Shown here: piece after piece, positions 40,446-49,937 of the stretch | How positions within the stretch are numbered: position 1 is the stretch's first letter | Layout of the letters: each line of letters starts with the position of its first letter | NCBI RefSeq assembly: GCF_902506095.1 | Contig: NZ_LR733293.1 | Coordinates: 124,001-188,000, forward strand | DNA from: Arthrobacter sp. 9AX | Lineage (GTDB): Bacteria; Actinomycetota; Actinomycetes; Actinomycetales; Micrococcaceae | Reading direction: 5' to 3' | DNA length: 64,000 nt | Notes under the pieces: generated by a model | Seen by the model: only the letters and a program-made list of their open reading frames with translations | Told to the model about the DNA's origin: nothing | Database searches by the model: none | Program-made: the position numbers and the translations under genes

Positions 40446-41948
40446 ATGGGAACACCACAACGCGGTCTCGCCGGGCAGATCCGGCGGGGCCTTGCATGGA
40501 GCAGCATCAACAGCCTGGTTCTCAAACTGGGGACCTTCGCCATCGGGATCGTGCTGGCACGCTTGCTGGCACCCGAGCAGTTTGGCGTCTTCGCCGTCGC
40601 CCTGACCGTCCAACTTGTCCTCATGTCGCTGGCAGATTTGGGGATGACGGCCGATCTGGTGCGCTCTCCCGACCCTGCCCGGCTGGCCCCTACGGTGGCC
40701 ACCTTGGGCCTTGCCGCCGGGGCCGTGCTCACCACAACCCTGATGTTGTCCGCTCAGGGCCTGGCTGACCTGCTCGGCAGTGCCGACGCGGGGCCCGTGA
40801 TCGCAGTGATGGCGGTCTCGCTTCTGCTCGCGGGCGCTGGAATAGTCCCTTATGCTGCCTTGCAACGGCGGTTCGCGCAAAAAGAACTGTTCATTATCGC
40901 TTTGGCCGACTTCACCATCAGCTCTGCCCTCACCGTCTTACTCGTTTCCAACGGTTTTGGCGTTATGTCACTGGCGCTCGGCAGGCTCGCAGCCCAGCTC
41001 GTGACGCTGTTCTTGCAGTTTGTTCTCTCCGGTGAGCGCGTGCGGCCAGGGTTCAATCGGGACGTCGCGCCGGAAGTGCTCGCCTTCGGTATACCGGTGG
41101 CCGGCGCCAACGTCCTTTCCTGGGCACTCCTGAACCTCGACAACGTGGTTATCTCCCGCCTTGCGGGTCCGGTGGCCCTGGGCTTCTACTTCCTCGCCTT
41201 CAACGTTTCCAACTGGCCCATGAGTGCTATCGGGCAAGTAGTCCGATCCCTCGCCATCCCCGCTTTTGCCAGGGTGGCTGGGGGTCGCTCCGACAGGAGC
41301 CTGTCGGCAGTGCTTGGGCCGGTCTGGGCTGTCGCCCTGCTGGCCGGGCTCATGCTGGCGCTGCTGTCGTCGCCGCTCATCGAGCTTGTCTATGGAAGCC
41401 GGTGGCTTCCCGCAGCTGCCATTCTTGCCTGGCTGGGCGTCTTTGGCGCCTTACGCACCCTCTTTGATCTTTCCGCCTCGTACCTCCTGGCACGCGGCGC
41501 AGCAAAGGCTACCCTGCTGGTTCAGGTCGCCTGGATCATGGGGCTCCTGCCGACGGCCATCCTGGGAATGCTTCTGGCGGGTACCACGGCGGTCGCTGTA
41601 GCCCACCTGGCGACCGGGTTGCTGGTCGTGGCTCCCGCTTACGCGCTGGCCCTGCACCGGACTGGCGCAGACATAAAGTCCCTCATGCCCGCCCTCTGGC
41701 CGCCGCTGGCGGCGGCCGTCCCGTCGGCCGCCGTGTCCCTGGGCGTCATGAGCTTGGCACCTAACCCTTTGTCCGCACTGCTGGCGGGAGGCACTTGCGG
41801 CACATGCATCTACATCTTGGTCCTCGTGCGGTGGTTTCGCCGCCGACTCCGAACCGTCATTGCCGCACTGCCCCACGAAGTGGATCGAACAGGCGCGAAC
41901 CTTCATCCGGACCATCCACTCGCCACACCCTCAGGAGGTATGCCATGA
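40446..41948 (+). CDS. Wzx-like polysaccharide flippase
   Basis: Multi-helix lipid-linked oligosaccharide flippase of the MOP superfamily, 500 residues, moving the finished repeat unit across the membrane. The start GQIRRGLAWSSINSLVLKLGTFAIGIVLARLLAPEQFGVFA (block LARLLAPEQFGVFAVAL) is typical of the polysaccharide synthesis/MVF-like group; about 14 helices follow, with FGIPVAGANVLSWALLNLDNVVISRLAG opening the second half. A polar C-terminal tail. One base separates it from the upstream GT gene, and its stop overlaps the next start. Confidence 0.88.
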   Translation: MGTPQRGLAGQIRRGLAWSSINSLVLKLGTFAIGIVLARLLAPEQFGVFAVALTVQLVLMSLADLGMTADLVRSPDPARLAPTVATLGLAAGAVLTTTLMLSAQGLADLLGSADAGPVIAVMAVSLLLAGAGIVPYAALQRRFAQKELFIIALADFTISSALTVLLVSNGFGVMSLALGRLAAQLVTLFLQFVLSGERVRPGFNRDVAPEVLAFGIPVAGANVLSWALLNLDNVVISRLAGPVALGFYFLAFNVSNWPMSAIGQVVRSLAIPAFARVAGGRSDRSLSAVLGPVWAVALLAGLMLALLSSPLIELVYGSRWLPAAAILAWLGVFGALRTLFDLSASYLLARGAAKATLLVQVAWIMGLLPTAILGMLLAGTTAVAVAHLATGLLVVAPAYALALHRTGADIKSLMPALWPPLAAAVPSAAVSLGVMSLAPNPLSALLAGGTCGTCIYILVLVRWFRRRLRTVIAALPHEVDRTGANLHPDHPLATPSGGMP

Positions 41949-43054
41949 CTCAGACCAACGTTCCCTTGGTTGACCTGTCCCATCAGCAGAAGCAGATCAA
42001 TGACGTGATACGCGAGGGATTTGACCGCGTCATTGCAGAATCGAGCTTCATCATGGGCCCCCAGGTGGACGAATTCGAAGAAGCCTGGGCCGCCTACTGT
42101 GGAGTACCTTTCGCCATGGGCGTGGGAAACGGTACTGACGCAATCGAGATAGCCCTCCGTGCTGCTGGAGTAGGACCGGGTCACGAAGTGATTCTTCCCG
42201 CAAACACGTTTGTTGCCACCGCCGGCGCCGTAGAACGGGCGGGCGCGCGGATTGTCCTCGCGGACTGCGATGAAGACTTCCTGCTGAACCCGGCAGACGT
42301 CGCCCAAAGGGTCACTTCCCGGACGCGGGCTGTGATAGGTGTCCATCTCTACGGGCAGACGGCCCCCATGGAAAGCCTGCAGGCGGCAGTACCGGACGGC
42401 GTCGTTATCGTTGAGGACTTGGCCCAAGCGCAGGGTGCCACGAGGAATGGAGTCCGGGCAGGCGCATTAGGCCACGTTGCCGCCACCAGCTTCTATCCCG
42501 GCAAAAACCTGGGCGCCTACGGCGATGCCGGTGCCGTAATGAGCACCGTGGAACATTTCGCCGACCGCGCGCGAAGACTACGCAACCACGGTGGCACCGT
42601 CAGGTACGAACACCTTGAGGTGGGCTTCAATTCTCGGCTGGATACCCTGCAGGCCGTAGTCCTCAATGCCAAACTGGCTCTCCTCGAGCAGTGGAACGGT
42701 CAGCGGAGGGAAGCCGCCGCGCGTTACCAGCAGCTCCTCGGCGGTCTTGACGGGATCGGACTGCCCCGAGTGGTCATAGGAAATGAGCACGTTTTCCACC
42801 TTTACGTCGTGCGCGTTCCTGTGCGGGACCGCGTGGTGCGTGAACTCAATGCGGCTGGAATCGGAGCAGGAGTCCACTATCCCAGCCCGGTCCATCTGCT
42901 GCCTGCATATGCCCATTTGCGCCACCAAAGGGGTGCGTTCCCTGTTGCTGAACTGCTCGCGGGCGAAATCATGTCACTTCCGATGTACCCGGGCATCACC
43001 ATCGGACAGCAGGAACAGGTGGCGGCGGTTCTAAGGAAGGTGTTGGAACGATGA
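41945..43054 (+). CDS. DegT/DnrJ/EryC1-family aminotransferase (WbpE/FdtB-like)
   Basis: Second sugar aminotransferase of the operon, 369 residues. VPLVDLSHQQKQINDVIREG is the WbpE/FdtB/QdtB-type opening, GNGTDAIEIALRAAG and PANTFVATAGAVERAGA follow, and the PLP lysine is in TSFYPGKNLGAYGDAG. Enzymes with this N terminus usually aminate C3 of the sugar, which would pair well with the Gfo/Idh/MocA oxidase at 35226. GGAGG precedes the ATG, which overlaps the flippase stop. The two DegT genes differ clearly, so they are not a recent duplication. Confidence 0.9.
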   Translation: MTQTNVPLVDLSHQQKQINDVIREGFDRVIAESSFIMGPQVDEFEEAWAAYCGVPFAMGVGNGTDAIEIALRAAGVGPGHEVILPANTFVATAGAVERAGARIVLADCDEDFLLNPADVAQRVTSRTRAVIGVHLYGQTAPMESLQAAVPDGVVIVEDLAQAQGATRNGVRAGALGHVAATSFYPGKNLGAYGDAGAVMSTVEHFADRARRLRNHGGTVRYEHLEVGFNSRLDTLQAVVLNAKLALLEQWNGQRREAAARYQQLLGGLDGIGLPRVVIGNEHVFHLYVVRVPVRDRVVRELNAAGIGAGVHYPSPVHLLPAYAHLRHQRGAFPVAELLAGEIMSLPMYPGITIGQQEQVAAVLRKVLER

Positions 43055-44160
43055 GCGTGGGACAAAAGGCATGCGAACGCGTTGTAAAGCGGATTCGGGT
43101 AAAGCCAACGGGTGAGCGGAAATACACGCCGTCGGTGTCCGTGGTCATAGCCTGCTACAACTACGCGCGATACCTTCGAGCAGCGGTGCAAAGCTGTCTA
43201 TCCCAGCAGGACGTCACCGTGGAAGTCATCATTGTCGACGATGCCTCCACCGATGACAGCCTTGCCCTGGCTGAGTCTCTGAGCCGGGAGCATGGCAATG
43301 TTTCACTCGTCCGCCACTCCACGAACACGGGGCCGGTGGACGCCTTCAACGATGGTGCGCGCATGGCCACGGGTGAATTCCTGGTGCGGCTGGATGCGGA
43401 TGACATGCTCACTCCGGGCTCCCTGGGCAGGGCCACCCTGATAGCCCAGTCCTTCCCATCCGTGGGCCTCGTCTATGGGCATCCACTGCACTTCCCGGAG
43501 ATGCCGCTCCCCATTCCACGGCTCCAGGCAAGAGCGTGGACTGTTTGGCCTGGACTCCTCTGGCTCACGGACCGCTGCCGGTCAGGAAAGAACGTCATCA
43601 CCTCGCCCGAAGTCCTCATGCGCCGTTCGCTGCTTGAGGAGGTGGGCTATCTTTCGCCCCTGGCCCACAGCCACGACATGGAATTGTGGTTGCGGCTCGC
43701 AGCCTTCTCGGACGTTGCCTATATCCATGGTGCCGATCAGGCATGGCACCGGGATCACAGCGAAAGCCTTTCGGCCAGATGCGTTGACGAACTGCTGGAC
43801 TTCCGTGAGCGTCGTGCTGCCTTTGAAGTCCTTTTTTCCGGTCCGGCAGCCGGCAGGCCTGCGGCCTCAGCACTTCAGCGACAGGCATACCGGACCCTGG
43901 CCTTGGAAGCCCTTGGGCACGCCCGTCGCGAACTCGCGCGCTGGCCGGACAAGTCGGCGCGGCGCCGCATCTGGCTGGAACTGGCAGAAGCCACAGACGA
44001 AGAAATCACTCATTCCGCCCAGTGGGCTCGTCTCCATCAGGCACCACGCCTGGAATCCTTGCCCGCGCCGCTGAGGCTCAGTTCGTTTGCCTTCAGGGTA
44101 CGTGGGCGAATCAAGTCGGAGCTGGAATGGCTTCGATGGCACCGGACCGGGGTCTACTGA
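43051..44160 (+). CDS. Glycosyltransferase family 2
   Basis: GT-A glycosyltransferase, 369 residues, cytosolic or peripheral. After a basic start, SVSVVIACYNYARYLRAAVQSCLSQ, VIIVDDASTDDSLALAESLS and the metal site VRLDADDMLTPG are all present, plus the acceptor-side pattern HDMELWLRLAAFSDVAYIHG (HD-ELW with W). Start ATG overlaps the preceding stop (ATGA). Sugar and acceptor are not predictable. Confidence 0.9.
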   Translation: MSVGQKACERVVKRIRVKPTGERKYTPSVSVVIACYNYARYLRAAVQSCLSQQDVTVEVIIVDDASTDDSLALAESLSREHGNVSLVRHSTNTGPVDAFNDGARMATGEFLVRLDADDMLTPGSLGRATLIAQSFPSVGLVYGHPLHFPEMPLPIPRLQARAWTVWPGLLWLTDRCRSGKNVITSPEVLMRRSLLEEVGYLSPLAHSHDMELWLRLAAFSDVAYIHGADQAWHRDHSESLSARCVDELLDFRERRAAFEVLFSGPAAGRPAASALQRQAYRTLALEALGHARRELARWPDKSARRRIWLELAEATDEEITHSAQWARLHQAPRLESLPAPLRLSSFAFRVRGRIKSELEWLRWHRTGVY

Positions 44161-44218
44161 CCATGCGGCCAGTAACTGCCCTTACAGCACCTTACTTTGA
44201 TTCCGAGGACGTGATCTG

Positions 44219-45442
44219 ATGCCTGACACCGGCGTGTGGGACCTAATGCGCAGAATCCGTACCCGTGGGGCCCGTGATGTCAGCCGCAGGGCGGTTCGCC
44301 GGGTGGTCCGGAACCTCTCAGACATGTTCGACACCGCCGCACTGGACTTCCCGCTGCTCCGCCAGGACATAGCCGATTCGACCAGACTCCGTCTGGAGCT
44401 GCCCTCGGGACGTAAAAACACGGAGGATGCCCTCCACCTGGCCTGGCTCTGCACACCACCGGGTCCGGGATCAGGCGGGCACACAACCCTCTTCAGGATG
44501 GTGAAGGGGATGGAAGACCGGGGCAACAAGTGCACGCTGCTCCTCTACGACCGCCATGGCTCCGACATGTCACGGGCCTCCGCAGTTATCCGTCAACACT
44601 GGCCTTGGATGCAGGCGAACGTCTTGCCGGTCCCGGACGTCATCGAGGGCTTCGACGGCTGTGTTGCAAGTTCGTGGGATACGGCCCACGTGCTGGCCAG
44701 CCGGGGGGCAACGACGGCCATGCACCGGTTCTACTTCATACAGGACTATGAGCCGTTCTTCTATCCGCGGGGAAGCCTTTACAGCCTCGCCGAGGACAGC
44801 TACCGCTTCGGCTTCCGGAACATCGCCCTGGGGAACATGGTTGCGGAAGCACTTCAACACACGGCCGGGGTCCCTGCCGATACGGTGCCCTTTGGCTGCG
44901 ACGGCGAAACATATCTCCTGCAGAACCTCGGTACCAGGCAAGGCGTAGTCTTCTACGCCAGGGAAACCGTTGACCGCAGGGGTACGCTCCTTGCCAAGCT
45001 GGCGCTGGAAGAATTCCATGCGCGCCATCCAGAGCAGGTCATCCACGTCTACGGCGACCCGGTACGCTCCTGGCAGATTCCACACCGCCACCACGGAAAG
45101 CTCTCCCCCTCCGAGTTGAGCCGTTTATACAACAGCAGCCTGGCTGGCCTCGCTCTTTCCTTCACCAATATCTCGCTTGTGGCAGAGGAGATGCTCTCCT
45201 GCGGGATGGCACCTGTTGTGAACGACCACGCTTTTGCCCGAAAAGACCTGTCCGCCCGTGGACTGCTCTGGGCTCCGGCGACCCCCGGCGGCATCGCCGA
45301 GGCACTCTCCCGCGCAGTGGAACAGCCGATGACAGCCTCCGAGACTACCCGCGCCGCTGCCGGGGCGCGCAGGAACTGGATTCCAGCACAGAAGGCCACA
45401 GCGTCCATTATCGAAGAAGAGGTAGCGGCATGTATCCGCTGA
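44219..45442 (+). CDS. WsaF-family glycosyltransferase (GT4-like)
   Basis: GT-B glycosyltransferase of 407 residues that resembles the rhamnosyltransferase WsaF of the Geobacillus S-layer glycan cluster: HLAWLCTPPGPGSGGHTTLFRMVKGME, FYFIQDYEPFFYPRGSLYSLAEDSYRFGF and SPSELSRLYNSSLAGLALSFTNISLVAEEMLSCGMAPVV (core ISLVAEEMLSCGMAPVV) are the recognisable blocks. A basic N-terminal stretch RRIRTRGARDVSRRAVRRVVR precedes the fold and may touch the membrane. A 58-base gap separates it from the upstream gene; its end overlaps the next gene. Confidence 0.84.
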   Translation: MPDTGVWDLMRRIRTRGARDVSRRAVRRVVRNLSDMFDTAALDFPLLRQDIADSTRLRLELPSGRKNTEDALHLAWLCTPPGPGSGGHTTLFRMVKGMEDRGNKCTLLLYDRHGSDMSRASAVIRQHWPWMQANVLPVPDVIEGFDGCVASSWDTAHVLASRGATTAMHRFYFIQDYEPFFYPRGSLYSLAEDSYRFGFRNIALGNMVAEALQHTAGVPADTVPFGCDGETYLLQNLGTRQGVVFYARETVDRRGTLLAKLALEEFHARHPEQVIHVYGDPVRSWQIPHRHHGKLSPSELSRLYNSSLAGLALSFTNISLVAEEMLSCGMAPVVNDHAFARKDLSARGLLWAPATPGGIAEALSRAVEQPMTASETTRAAAGARRNWIPAQKATASIIEEEVAACIR

Positions 45443-46362
45443 ATACGATGGCTGTCCTGACGCCGTCCTACCTGCCTGACCTTGAAAGCTTCATAAGGCT
45501 GCACGAGTCCGTCCTGCAGGCTACGGACGAAACGACCCGTCACCACGTCATCGTTCCCAGGCGGGACCTCACGTCCTTCCGGGCAATCGGTTCGCCGCGC
45601 CTTGACGTATGGTCTGAAGCCGACTTCCTTCCTTCCGGGTTCGTGGCCACCGACGGACTCGCTGCACTTCGGCGCCGGCTCCCTGGACTTCCCCCCACCA
45701 TCAACTGCAGCGCCGTTAACCTTCGGCGGCCCTGGCCACCCCTGCGTGGCTGGATCCTCCAACAAATCCTCAAGCTCTCCGCCGCTACCCGGCTGTCCTG
45801 CGATGCCGTGGTCGTTATCGATTCCGATGTCGTGCTTGTGCGCCGGATGCCTGTTGAGACCTACATCCGCAACGGTGCGGTGAGGCTGTACGAGAAGCCC
45901 GGCGCTGTCACCGAGGACCTTTCCCGCCACATGCTGTGGACCAGGACCGCCTATGAGCTTCTGGGGATCCCGTGGCAACCGTCGCCAGACTTTCCGGACT
46001 ACATAGGCGGAATAGTCACTTGGGATCCCACAATTGTGCGAGGATGCCTGACCCGGATCGAAGACGTTTCCCGCTCCTCATGGGCGGGCACCGTGGCTCG
46101 ACGCCTGCATTTCAGCGAATTCATTCTGTATGGAACCTATGCAAGGCATTTCGGCACAGAGCACCAGCGCTCCTTCCGGGAACCGTCAACACTTTGTCAC
46201 AGTTATTGGTCGCCCACACCCCTCGGGAGACAGGAAGCGGACGCATTTGTGGCCGCCTACAATTCCAGCGACCTGGCAGTCCATGTCCAGTCCAATTCCA
46301 AGACATCACCGGGGATTATTCAGGCAGTAGTGGCAGGAGTCGCAGGGCAGGTCGCGCAATGA
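45430..46362 (+). CDS. DUF6492-like putative glycosyltransferase
   Basis: A 310-residue protein with a GT-A-like layout: AVLTPSYLPDLESFIRLHESV at the start, then VVVIDSDVVLVRRMPVE, in which DSD may be the metal-binding DXD motif, and DFPDYIGGIVTWDPTIVRG. It recalls the DUF6492 family seen in polysaccharide clusters, which is presumed but not shown to transfer sugars. Starts 13 bases before the end of the WsaF-like gene and overlaps the polymerase start by four bases. Confidence 0.75.
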   Translation: MYPLNTMAVLTPSYLPDLESFIRLHESVLQATDETTRHHVIVPRRDLTSFRAIGSPRLDVWSEADFLPSGFVATDGLAALRRRLPGLPPTINCSAVNLRRPWPPLRGWILQQILKLSAATRLSCDAVVVIDSDVVLVRRMPVETYIRNGAVRLYEKPGAVTEDLSRHMLWTRTAYELLGIPWQPSPDFPDYIGGIVTWDPTIVRGCLTRIEDVSRSSWAGTVARRLHFSEFILYGTYARHFGTEHQRSFREPSTLCHSYWSPTPLGRQEADAFVAAYNSSDLAVHVQSNSKTSPGIIQAVVAGVAGQVAQ

Positions 46363-47729
46363 CCCAGATCCAAAACTCCGCAGCAGAACCGCGGCCCCCC
46401 GCTGTCCTCTACGTCCTGCTGCTGGCCACCCTGGTGCTGCCCTCCTACATGGTCATGCCGGCTTTTGGCGCGAGCGGAAGCGCAGGCCAAATGCTGGCCG
46501 TGGGAGTATTCGTACTGTGGCTGGTGTTGTCCGGGTTCGGACTTCACAACCCTATGCCCTATGGACACCCCGGCAGGGGCGCCATGCTCTTCTGGATCAC
46601 CGCGTCGTGCGCGAGCTATGCCGCCATGTTCGCAGGCTTCAGTGGCGGAAATGACCCGGCCGGCCGGGCCGCCGCCGACCGGTGGATGATTCTGTTGGTG
46701 GCAGGCGCAGGTGTCACCCTGGTGACAACCGAGACTGTCCGATCAGTGGAGTCGGTGAAGTCCATCACCCGCTGGGTTATGGGCGGCGCGGCGTTTTGCT
46801 GCGTTGTGGCACTCATCCAGTTCGTGGTCCGCGTAAATCCAATGGAGTGGGTCTCAACCCTGATGGTCGGGTTTGAGGACAATGGTTCCGGCACTGCCTT
46901 CCAGAATCGTGAAGCGTTTATGCGGGTAGCGGGAACAACCATGCACCCCATTGAACTTGGCGTCGTTTGTTCAATGCTATTGCCCTTGTCTGTTTGGTGG
47001 GGAATGTTCGATGCATCAGCTCGAAAATGGGTGCGCATTGCGCTCCCCGCACTGCTTTTCGCGGGAAACGTCATTACTGTCTCGCGCACAGGTCTTATCG
47101 GCCTGGGGATCGCGGCGCTCATCCTTGTTCCTTACCTGCCAGCGTTGGCACGGCGATGGGCTGTGGTGGTTATTCCCTGTGGTGCCGCTGCATTGTTTGT
47201 CGCTGTACCGGGAATGGTGTCAACCCTGTTTTCGTCGGCAACTGCCGGCTCATCCGATGCTTCGATCACCTCCCGGACCGACGACTACCCTCTTGTGTGG
47301 CAACTCTTCTTCGAGCGGCCCTGGCTGGGGCTCGGCCCGGGAACATGGATGCCCACGAATGCCAAGGACATATTCGATAACCAATACCTGCTGACAGTGG
47401 CAACGATGGGGGCCGTCGGGCTGGCAGCGCTGCTGGCTTATTTGCTGGCACCATTCTTCGCCAGCCTCACAGCAGCCCACCACGCCCCGTCCGACGAACT
47501 CCGCGTGCTCAGCGCCGCGGTGGGTGCTGCGATGCTCGTGGCCGCGGTGTCCGCGGGAACCTTTGATGCGCTGTCATTCCAAACCTTCGCCCTCATGTGT
47601 CCCTTCTTTGTCGGACTGAGCGGCGTGGTATGGCACCTCGTCAAACGCCAACTGCCCGAATCGCTCCACGCGGTCTTAACACCGTCCGCAAGCCAGAAAG
47701 TCCGGGAAGGAAAATCATGGACCCGCTAA
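46359..47729 (+). CDS. Wzy-like O-antigen/polysaccharide polymerase
   Basis: Membrane polymerase with about 12 helices and one large outer loop, 456 residues. The O-antigen ligase/polymerase signature is TDDYPLVWQLFFERPWLGLGPGTW (core FERPWLGLGPGTW), preceded by NVITVSRTGLIGLGIAALI, whose SRTG pattern is typical of Wzy_C proteins. It would join lipid-linked repeat units outside the membrane. The ATG at 46359 overlaps the DUF6492 stop; a much longer frame upstream is the shadow of that gene. Confidence 0.88.
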   Translation: MTQIQNSAAEPRPPAVLYVLLLATLVLPSYMVMPAFGASGSAGQMLAVGVFVLWLVLSGFGLHNPMPYGHPGRGAMLFWITASCASYAAMFAGFSGGNDPAGRAAADRWMILLVAGAGVTLVTTETVRSVESVKSITRWVMGGAAFCCVVALIQFVVRVNPMEWVSTLMVGFEDNGSGTAFQNREAFMRVAGTTMHPIELGVVCSMLLPLSVWWGMFDASARKWVRIALPALLFAGNVITVSRTGLIGLGIAALILVPYLPALARRWAVVVIPCGAAALFVAVPGMVSTLFSSATAGSSDASITSRTDDYPLVWQLFFERPWLGLGPGTWMPTNAKDIFDNQYLLTVATMGAVGLAALLAYLLAPFFASLTAAHHAPSDELRVLSAAVGAAMLVAAVSAGTFDALSFQTFALMCPFFVGLSGVVWHLVKRQLPESLHAVLTPSASQKVREGKSWTR

Positions 47730-48535
47730 GTATCATTACGACGCTCTGGCGCCACAAATGGGTAACTCTGCCCGTAGTGTTGCTGACAATTGCCGCCTGC
47801 GCTTATACGTACTTCTTCGCACCACGTACCTACGAGGCACATGTGTCCTACGCCCTGGCGGCGCCTAAGGTGCCGTCCAGCATGGAGCTGGAAAAGGATC
47901 CGGAACTTGCCAAGCTGAACTCCGACAACCCGTATCTTCGAAGTTACGACAGCTCCCTCCTGGCCCAGGTGGTTATCACCAAGCTGTCAGACCCTGCCTA
48001 CGTGGCCCAGCTCAAGGAGGCTGGCTTCGGCACCGACTTCAAAATCACCCCTGTTTCCAGCCTCGGCATGGGCCTGGTCACCGTCAGTGCGGCATCGACG
48101 TCAGAATCTGGAGCGGTAGCCACCGCAAGGCTGATTGGTGAGCAGTTCGCGTCAACATTGAATTCGGTTCAGAAGGTAAACGGAGCAGACGACCGCTATC
48201 TCTATACCCCCATCCAGGTACTCGGACCCGGACCCGCTCAGGAACTGTTCTCCAACCGGTTGCGGTCACTCATCATGGTTGGCATCGCAGGCAGCATCCT
48301 GCTTTTTGGTTCCGTTTCCCTTGCCCGTGGCCGGACAATAAGGCGGCAAGGCGGCGGGACTGCGAAAGCCCTGACGACGAGGACTGGTCGTCGCGCATAC
48401 AACCCGGTTTCCCAGCAGGGTTCAACCGGCCAGTTCCCTTCATCCATGTCTGTGCCAGCGGCCGGCCCGCAACTTGCCCACAACGATGAAAACCAGCGAC
48501 TGGTTGCGGCCGGCGACAGGGCTCCGGGCCGCTAA
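47717..48535 (+). CDS. Wzz-like chain-length determinant protein, no kinase domain
   Basis: Polysaccharide co-polymerase of 272 residues. First membrane helix at about 15-34 (WVTLPVVLLTIAACAYTYFF), then an outer domain opening with the family pattern APRTYEAHVSYALAAP, and a second helix at about 200-220 (LIMVGIAGSILLFGSVSLA). The cytoplasmic tail after it is basic and disordered, without the Walker motifs or tyrosine cluster of a BY-kinase, and no separate kinase gene is near. Start at 47717 has GGAAGG and overlaps the polymerase gene. Confidence 0.84.
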   Translation: MDPLSIITTLWRHKWVTLPVVLLTIAACAYTYFFAPRTYEAHVSYALAAPKVPSSMELEKDPELAKLNSDNPYLRSYDSSLLAQVVITKLSDPAYVAQLKEAGFGTDFKITPVSSLGMGLVTVSAASTSESGAVATARLIGEQFASTLNSVQKVNGADDRYLYTPIQVLGPGPAQELFSNRLRSLIMVGIAGSILLFGSVSLARGRTIRRQGGGTAKALTTRTGRRAYNPVSQQGSTGQFPSSMSVPAAGPQLAHNDENQRLVAAGDRAPGR

Positions 48536-48565
48536 GGCTTTCCGGATACCGATGGAGGCTCACCC

Positions 48566-49897
48566 ATGAAGTTGCAAAAAATAGCCCTTGGATGTCTGGC
48601 AGCTCTGGCAGCTGCCCCCATTCTCCTGACTGCGTGCCAGAGCGGCACGACGGGCGCGGAAGCGGGCAGGCTCGCCGTCGAAAGGAATCCGGACGCGCCC
48701 CCGCGGCACCTGCGAGCCGTGGATGGCGGAACGGACTACTTCGCGCAGTTCGCCAACCCCTTGCCGACGTCACCTGCGTTCTTTCCTGTGGGCGTGTGGC
48801 TCGAAAGCATCCGCAGCCTGGACGAGATCCGGCAGGACAGTGAGGCAGGAATCAATGTCTATGTGGATCTGACAGCCGACTCTGACCTTGGCCTTCTGGA
48901 TGGCGACGGACCCTTCGCCCTGTCCAGTCTTCCTTCCGCAAAGGACAACGGTGCTGTCCTGGCCGACGAAGCGGATATGTGGGCTGGCCCGGGCGACGAT
49001 GCGTGGACGGGAAACTGGCCAGGACAAGGTCCTGCCTGTGCACCAGCTGAAGGGCGTTGCGGATACACCCTCCAGCAGCAACTCTCGTCAGCCGTGGAAC
49101 CCGCCAAAATGACTTACGCAAATTACGGAAAGGGTGTTACCTTCTGGGAGTCAGACCAGGAAGCTGCACGCTTTGTCAACGAATTTCAGGATGTGGTCTC
49201 CGCGGACAACTACTGGTTCACGGACCCGAACATCTGCGGAGTGGGCGAGGGCGCGGTGCTGGTTAGCGGTACACGCCAGCTGATGGACTCCGAATGCCGC
49301 CTTGCAGCCAACTACGGCTGGACCGTGGAACGGCTGCGGTCACTCGTAAACCCGGGCGGCAGCAAACCCGTCTGGGCCTTTGTTGAACTGGGCCAGCCCT
49401 TCAATACTTCCACCGGGCCGATCACGGGACCCCAGATTCGCGCGGCAGTCTGGAGCAGCATTATCCACGGCGCCAGGGGAATCATTTACTTCAATCACAG
49501 CTTTGGCGGAGATTGCGGATCCTTCCACATTCTTCGGGAACCCTGCGCGCAACGTACCCGGGCTGACATTTCTGTCCTGAACCGTCAGATAGCAGAACTT
49601 GCACCGGTGCTGAATGCGCCGTTCCTCGACGATGCCATCCAGCACGCCAGCACGGTGCGCAGTGCCGTTAAGGTCCTGGACGGTTCCATATTTATCCTTG
49701 CCGGCTCGGCCCAAGCCGCATCCCAAGAGGCGCTATTTGAAGTCCCCTGCCTGGCCAAGGGTGGGGGAACAGTGACCGTTCTCAATGAAGACCGGACCAT
49801 TGAGATGCAGAGCGGCGCATTCGTGGACACATTCAACGATGGGAATGCGGTCCATCTCTACCGCATCGATGGCGCCGCGTCGCTCTGCCTTCCATAG
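48566..49897 (+). CDS. Secreted lipoprotein with glycoside-hydrolase-like TIM-barrel character
   Basis: A 443-residue exported protein: signal peptide with lipobox LLTAC (cysteine 24). The mature part has features of a (beta/alpha)8 glycosidase: FFPVGVWLESIRSLDEIRQDSEAGINVYVDLT, DNYWFTDPNICG, KPVWAFVELGQPFNT (a glutamate at a strand end, candidate nucleophile) and IIHGARGIIYFNHSFGGDCG. C-terminal beta-rich domain. No family named with certainty. As last gene of the operon it may trim or edit the polymer outside the cell. GAGGC precedes the ATG. Confidence 0.78.
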   Translation: MKLQKIALGCLAALAAAPILLTACQSGTTGAEAGRLAVERNPDAPPRHLRAVDGGTDYFAQFANPLPTSPAFFPVGVWLESIRSLDEIRQDSEAGINVYVDLTADSDLGLLDGDGPFALSSLPSAKDNGAVLADEADMWAGPGDDAWTGNWPGQGPACAPAEGRCGYTLQQQLSSAVEPAKMTYANYGKGVTFWESDQEAARFVNEFQDVVSADNYWFTDPNICGVGEGAVLVSGTRQLMDSECRLAANYGWTVERLRSLVNPGGSKPVWAFVELGQPFNTSTGPITGPQIRAAVWSSIIHGARGIIYFNHSFGGDCGSFHILREPCAQRTRADISVLNRQIAELAPVLNAPFLDDAIQHASTVRSAVKVLDGSIFILAGSAQAASQEALFEVPCLAKGGGTVTVLNEDRTIEMQSGAFVDTFNDGNAVHLYRIDGAASLCLP

Positions 49898-49937
49898 ACG
49901 GTAGGCGAATGGCCGTCACTCGGCTGAACCATCGCCT

